Program-made: the position numbers and the translations under genes | Shown here: in pieces, positions 6,018 through 8,153 of the stretch | How positions within the stretch are numbered: position 1 is the stretch's first letter | Layout: each line of letters begins with the position of its first letter | Notes under the pieces: model-generated | The model's database searches: none | The model's input: only the letters and a program-made list of their open reading frames with translations | Told to the model about the DNA's origin: nothing | Assembly: GCA_016198805.1 (NCBI GenBank) | Contig: JACQHU010000046.1 | Coordinates: 1-8,153, forward strand | DNA length: 8,153 nt | Reading direction: 5' to 3' | DNA from: Armatimonadota bacterium | GTDB taxonomy: Bacteria > Sysuimicrobiota > Sysuimicrobiia > Sysuimicrobiales > Humicultoraceae

Positions 6018-6974
6018 ATGCCTGAGTCCGTTGGGACGCCGCTGCTGTGGGGCGGCTTCACCCTGTTCGTCATCGCCATGCTCGCCCTCGACCTCGGGGT
6101 CTTCCATCGGAAAGCCCACGTCGTCGGCACCCGCGAAGCGCTTGGCTGGAGCGTCTTCTGGATCGCGCTGGCGTTACTGTTCAACCTGGGCGTCGCGCAC
6201 TGGTTCGGCCCCGAGCGTGGGCTGGAGTTCCTCACCGGGTACCTCATCGAAAAGGCGCTGAGCGTCGACAACATCTTCATCTTCCTGGTGATCTTCTCGT
6301 ACTTCTCCGTCCCGGCCGCCTACCAGCACCGCGTGCTGTTCTGGGGGATCCTGGGCGCCATCGTGTTCCGCCTGATCTTCATCCTGGCGGGGGCCGCGCT
6401 GCTTCAGGCGTTCCACGCCGTCATCTACGTGTTTGCTGGACTGCTGATCGTCACCGGGGTGAAGTTGCTCCGCGCCCGCGATCACGATGTGCATCCTGAG
6501 CGGAACCCCGCGCTGCGGCTGGTCCGCCGGTACCTGCCGGTGACGCCGGACTACCGCGGCCAGAAGTTCGTGCTGCGGCTCGATGGCCGCCTCTTTGCCA
6601 CGCCCCTGCTCCTGGTGCTCGTCGTGGTCGAGGCGACCGACATCGTCTTCGCCGTTGACTCGATTCCGGCGATCTTTGCCATCACCAGCGACCCGTTCAT
6701 CGTCTATACGTCGAACATCTTCGCCATCCTGGGCCTGCGGGCGCTCTTCTTCCTGCTGGCCGGGGTCCTGACGCGGTTCCACTATCTGAAGGTCGGGCTC
6801 GGGCTCGTGCTGACGTTCGTCGGCGTGAAGATGGCGGTCAGCGACTTCTTCACGATTCCCATCGGGGTATCCCTCGCCGTGGTCGCCACGCTCATCGGCG
6901 GATCGGTCCTCCTCTCAGTGGTGAGGCCGTCCCAGGAACAGGCGATCACGGGAAACGACGGCGGAGCCGCCTGA
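6018..6974 (+). CDS. alx: TerC/Alx-family membrane protein, probable manganese exporter
   Basis: A 318-residue polytopic membrane protein, close in length to E. coli Alx. The two inverted halves carry the family's acidic membrane motifs: 'EKALSVDNIFIF' (78-89, with E78, D84 and N85) and 'EATDIVFAVDSIPAIFAIT' (205-223, with E205, D208 and D214). D25 in 'ALDLGVF' is also conserved. A charged cytoplasmic loop (about 151-190) separates the halves. Characterised Alx, MeeF and MeeY proteins export Mn2+ or help load secreted enzymes with it; the manganese riboswitch in the leader makes export the best reading here. 'TerC' comes from tellurite-resistance clusters, but no other ter gene is present. 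The ATG at 6018 has AAGGAG (6001-6006) 11 bases upstream, a slightly long spacing. The gene is preceded by its own promoter, riboswitch and terminator, and looks transcribed independently of the divergent operon on the other strand. Confidence 0.93.
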   Translation: MPESVGTPLLWGGFTLFVIAMLALDLGVFHRKAHVVGTREALGWSVFWIALALLFNLGVAHWFGPERGLEFLTGYLIEKALSVDNIFIFLVIFSYFSVPAAYQHRVLFWGILGAIVFRLIFILAGAALLQAFHAVIYVFAGLLIVTGVKLLRARDHDVHPERNPALRLVRRYLPVTPDYRGQKFVLRLDGRLFATPLLLVLVVVEATDIVFAVDSIPAIFAITSDPFIVYTSNIFAILGLRALFFLLAGVLTRFHYLKVGLGLVLTFVGVKMAVSDFFTIPIGVSLAVVATLIGGSVLLSVVRPSQEQAITGNDGGAA

Positions 6975-6986
6975 TTGGGGCAGGAC

Positions 6987-7061
6987 ATGGCCTCAGGACG
7001 GAGTATGTTCGAGGCGCGGCGGTCGCCGGCCGCCGCGCTGCCCGAGCCCACGAGACCATGA
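6987..7061 (+). CDS. Possible 24-codon leader ORF overlapping the amidase start
   Basis: An ATG at 6987 opens a frame of 24 codons (MASGRSMFEARRSPAAALPE, then PTRP). Its TGA overlaps the amidase ATG as ATGA (7058-7061). GGGGCAGGA lies directly upstream, with a very short gap to the ATG. The overlap would allow translational coupling to the amidase, whose own ribosome site is poor. The frame is short and Arg/Pro/Ala-rich as expected for random high-GC sequence, so this is only a candidate. Confidence 0.25.
   Translation: MASGRSMFEARRSPAAALPEPTRP
7014..7038 (+). repeat. All-GC hairpin between TerC and amidase genes
   Basis: GCGCGGCGG (7014-7022) pairs perfectly with CCGCCGCGC (7030-7038) around a 7-base loop. 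No T-run follows. It lies about 40 bases after the TerC stop and 20 bases before the amidase ATG. It could protect the TerC mRNA 3' end, cause partial termination, or limit ribosome access to the amidase start. Which of these applies cannot be told. Confidence 0.5.
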
Positions 7062-8153
7062 CGCCTCCGCACAGGCTCACCGTTGCCGAGATTGCCCGGC
7101 GCATCCGCGCCCGCGAACTTTCGCCCGTGGCGGTGGTCGAAGCCTGCCTGGCGCGGATCGAGCAGGTCGAGCCGGCACTCCGTGCCTGGGTGGCTGTCGA
7201 CGCCGCCGGCGCCCTGGAGGCCGCGCGCGCGCTGGAGGCCGAGGCGCGCGCCGGCACGGTCCGCGGGCCGCTGCATGGCGTCCCAGTCGGGGTGAAGGAC
7301 ATCTTCCACGTCGCGGGGATGGTCACGACCTCGGGCGCGGGTCCCTTCGCGCACGAACGCCCTGGGGGCGACGCGGAGGCCGTCGCCAGGTTGCGGCAGG
7401 CGGGGGCGATCATCCTCGGGAAGACCGCGACGACCGAGTTCGCATACGCCGATCCCGCCGACACACGGAACCCGTGGAACCGCGAGCACACGCCGGGCGG
7501 GTCGTCCAGCGGCTCTGCCGCTGCGGTGGCCGCGCAGATGATCTCGCTGGCCCTGGGCTCACAGACGATGGGTTCGACGCTCCGTCCGGCCGCCTACTGC
7601 GGCATCGTCGGCCTGAAAGCCACGCACCGTCTCATCAGCGCCGCGGGCGTGACGCCGCTGGCATGGAGCCTCGACCATGTCGGCATCTTTGCCAGGAATG
7701 TTGACGATGCAGCGCTGGTGCTGGCGATCCTGGCAGCGCCCGCTGCTGGAAGCCGGGCGCCCGGCGCCGCGCCGGCCGGTGCAGAGGCTCCGGGCCTGGC
7801 GCTGCGACCCCCGAGCCTGGGCATACCCCGCGGATTGTTCGTGGAGAAAGCGAGCCTCGAGATCCGGCAGCACCTTGATGCGGTCGCCGCGGCGTTTGCG
7901 GGAGCCGGCGCGAGGATCGAAGATGTCAACCTGCCTGCGAGCGCCGATGAGATCCACGACGCCGGCCAGCTCATCATGCGGGTCGAAGCGGCGACGTTCC
8001 ATGCCGCCCGCTTTGCCATCGACGCGAGTGCTTACCGCCCGAGGATTCGCGGATTGATCGAAGAGGGGTTGAAGGTGCCTGCGGTCGATTATGTCAGGGC
8101 GCGCCATGTCCGGAGACGCTTCCAGGAGGAAATGGCACCGATCTTCGAGCAGG
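7058..8153 (+). CDS. Amidase signature family enzyme, 3' truncated by window edge
   Basis: The frame runs open from the ATG at 7058 to the last base, giving 365 residues of a family usually 450-500 long, so the C-terminus is missing. It is a Ser-cisSer-Lys amide hydrolase: K80 in 'GVPVGVKDIF', the cis-Ser S149 in 'TPGGSSSGSAAAVA', and the nucleophile S173 in 'GSQTMGSTLRPAAYCG'. The oxyanion-strand motif is usually TGGS; here the first Gly is Met171 (TMGS). 'GLKATHRLISAAG' replaces the common GLKPT. No signal peptide is visible, so it is probably cytoplasmic. Substrate is unknown; the full match to GatA is poor and no gatC or gatB lies nearby, so a catabolic or detoxifying amidase is more likely than the tRNA amidotransferase. 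It follows the TerC gene by 83 bases on the same strand; a shared transcript is possible. The ribosome site is weak (only a GAG about 4 bases upstream). Confidence 0.88.
   Translation, partial: MTPPHRLTVAEIARRIRARELSPVAVVEACLARIEQVEPALRAWVAVDAAGALEAARALEAEARAGTVRGPLHGVPVGVKDIFHVAGMVTTSGAGPFAHERPGGDAEAVARLRQAGAIILGKTATTEFAYADPADTRNPWNREHTPGGSSSGSAAAVAAQMISLALGSQTMGSTLRPAAYCGIVGLKATHRLISAAGVTPLAWSLDHVGIFARNVDDAALVLAILAAPAAGSRAPGAAPAGAEAPGLALRPPSLGIPRGLFVEKASLEIRQHLDAVAAAFAGAGARIEDVNLPASADEIHDAGQLIMRVEAATFHAARFAIDASAYRPRIRGLIEEGLKVPAVDYVRARHVRRRFQEEMAPIFEQ

Noticed and set aside
5711..6280. A 189-codon minus-strand open frame across the riboswitch and TerC start
   Set aside because: It runs antisense to a strong promoter, riboswitch and terminator, and its translation resembles no family I recognise.
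6018..6974. Tellurite resistance cluster
   Set aside because: The gene family carries the TerC name, but no terA, terB, terD or terZ is present, and the manganese riboswitch points to metal export instead.

Overview
This is a high-GC bacterial chromosomal window, with codon third positions dominated by G and C. It is densely packed with metabolic and transport genes. I see no phage, insertion sequence, CRISPR, rRNA or tRNA. The content (two-domain AniA-type copper nitrite reductase, AapJ-type amino acid binding protein, high GC) would suit a soil, sediment or groundwater bacterium able to respire nitrite. The sequence alone does not let me name the phylum.

Layout, left to right. (1) Minus strand: an amino acid ABC transporter, with the first 26 codons of a permease cut by the left edge. 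It lies downstream of a complete periplasmic binding protein, and a strong GC hairpin sits between the two. (2) Plus strand, divergent from the binding protein: a TSUP (TauE/SafE) membrane transporter. It ends 19 bases from the convergent end of the next block. (3) Minus strand, 5732 down to 2096: an apparent operon. Its order is a small F420/nitroreductase-like split-barrel protein, a heavy-metal P1B-type ATPase overlapping it by 4 bases, and a copper nitrite reductase 50 bases further on. (4) Plus strand: a near-consensus sigma-70 promoter, a yybP-ykoY manganese riboswitch starting almost at the predicted transcript 5' end, an intrinsic terminator whose left arm reuses the riboswitch closing strand, and then a TerC/Alx-family membrane protein. 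(5) Plus strand: an amidase-signature enzyme cut by the right edge, preceded by a GC hairpin and a possible short leader ORF.

How the parts work together. The block from 2096 to 5732 looks like copper handling linked to a copper enzyme: the ATPase would move copper across the membrane and the exported nitrite reductase needs four-ligand type 1 and three-histidine type 2 copper sites. The ATPase is atypical: its transmembrane metal motif reads CPD rather than CPC, and it has a Cys/His-rich N-terminus instead of a recognisable HMA domain. The riboswitch-TerC unit is a self-contained manganese-responsive export module: high Mn2+ would stabilise the aptamer, block the terminator and switch on the exporter. 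The most interesting points are this riboswitch with its expression platform, the CPD ATPase, and the linkage of the small split-barrel protein to the ATPase and nirK.
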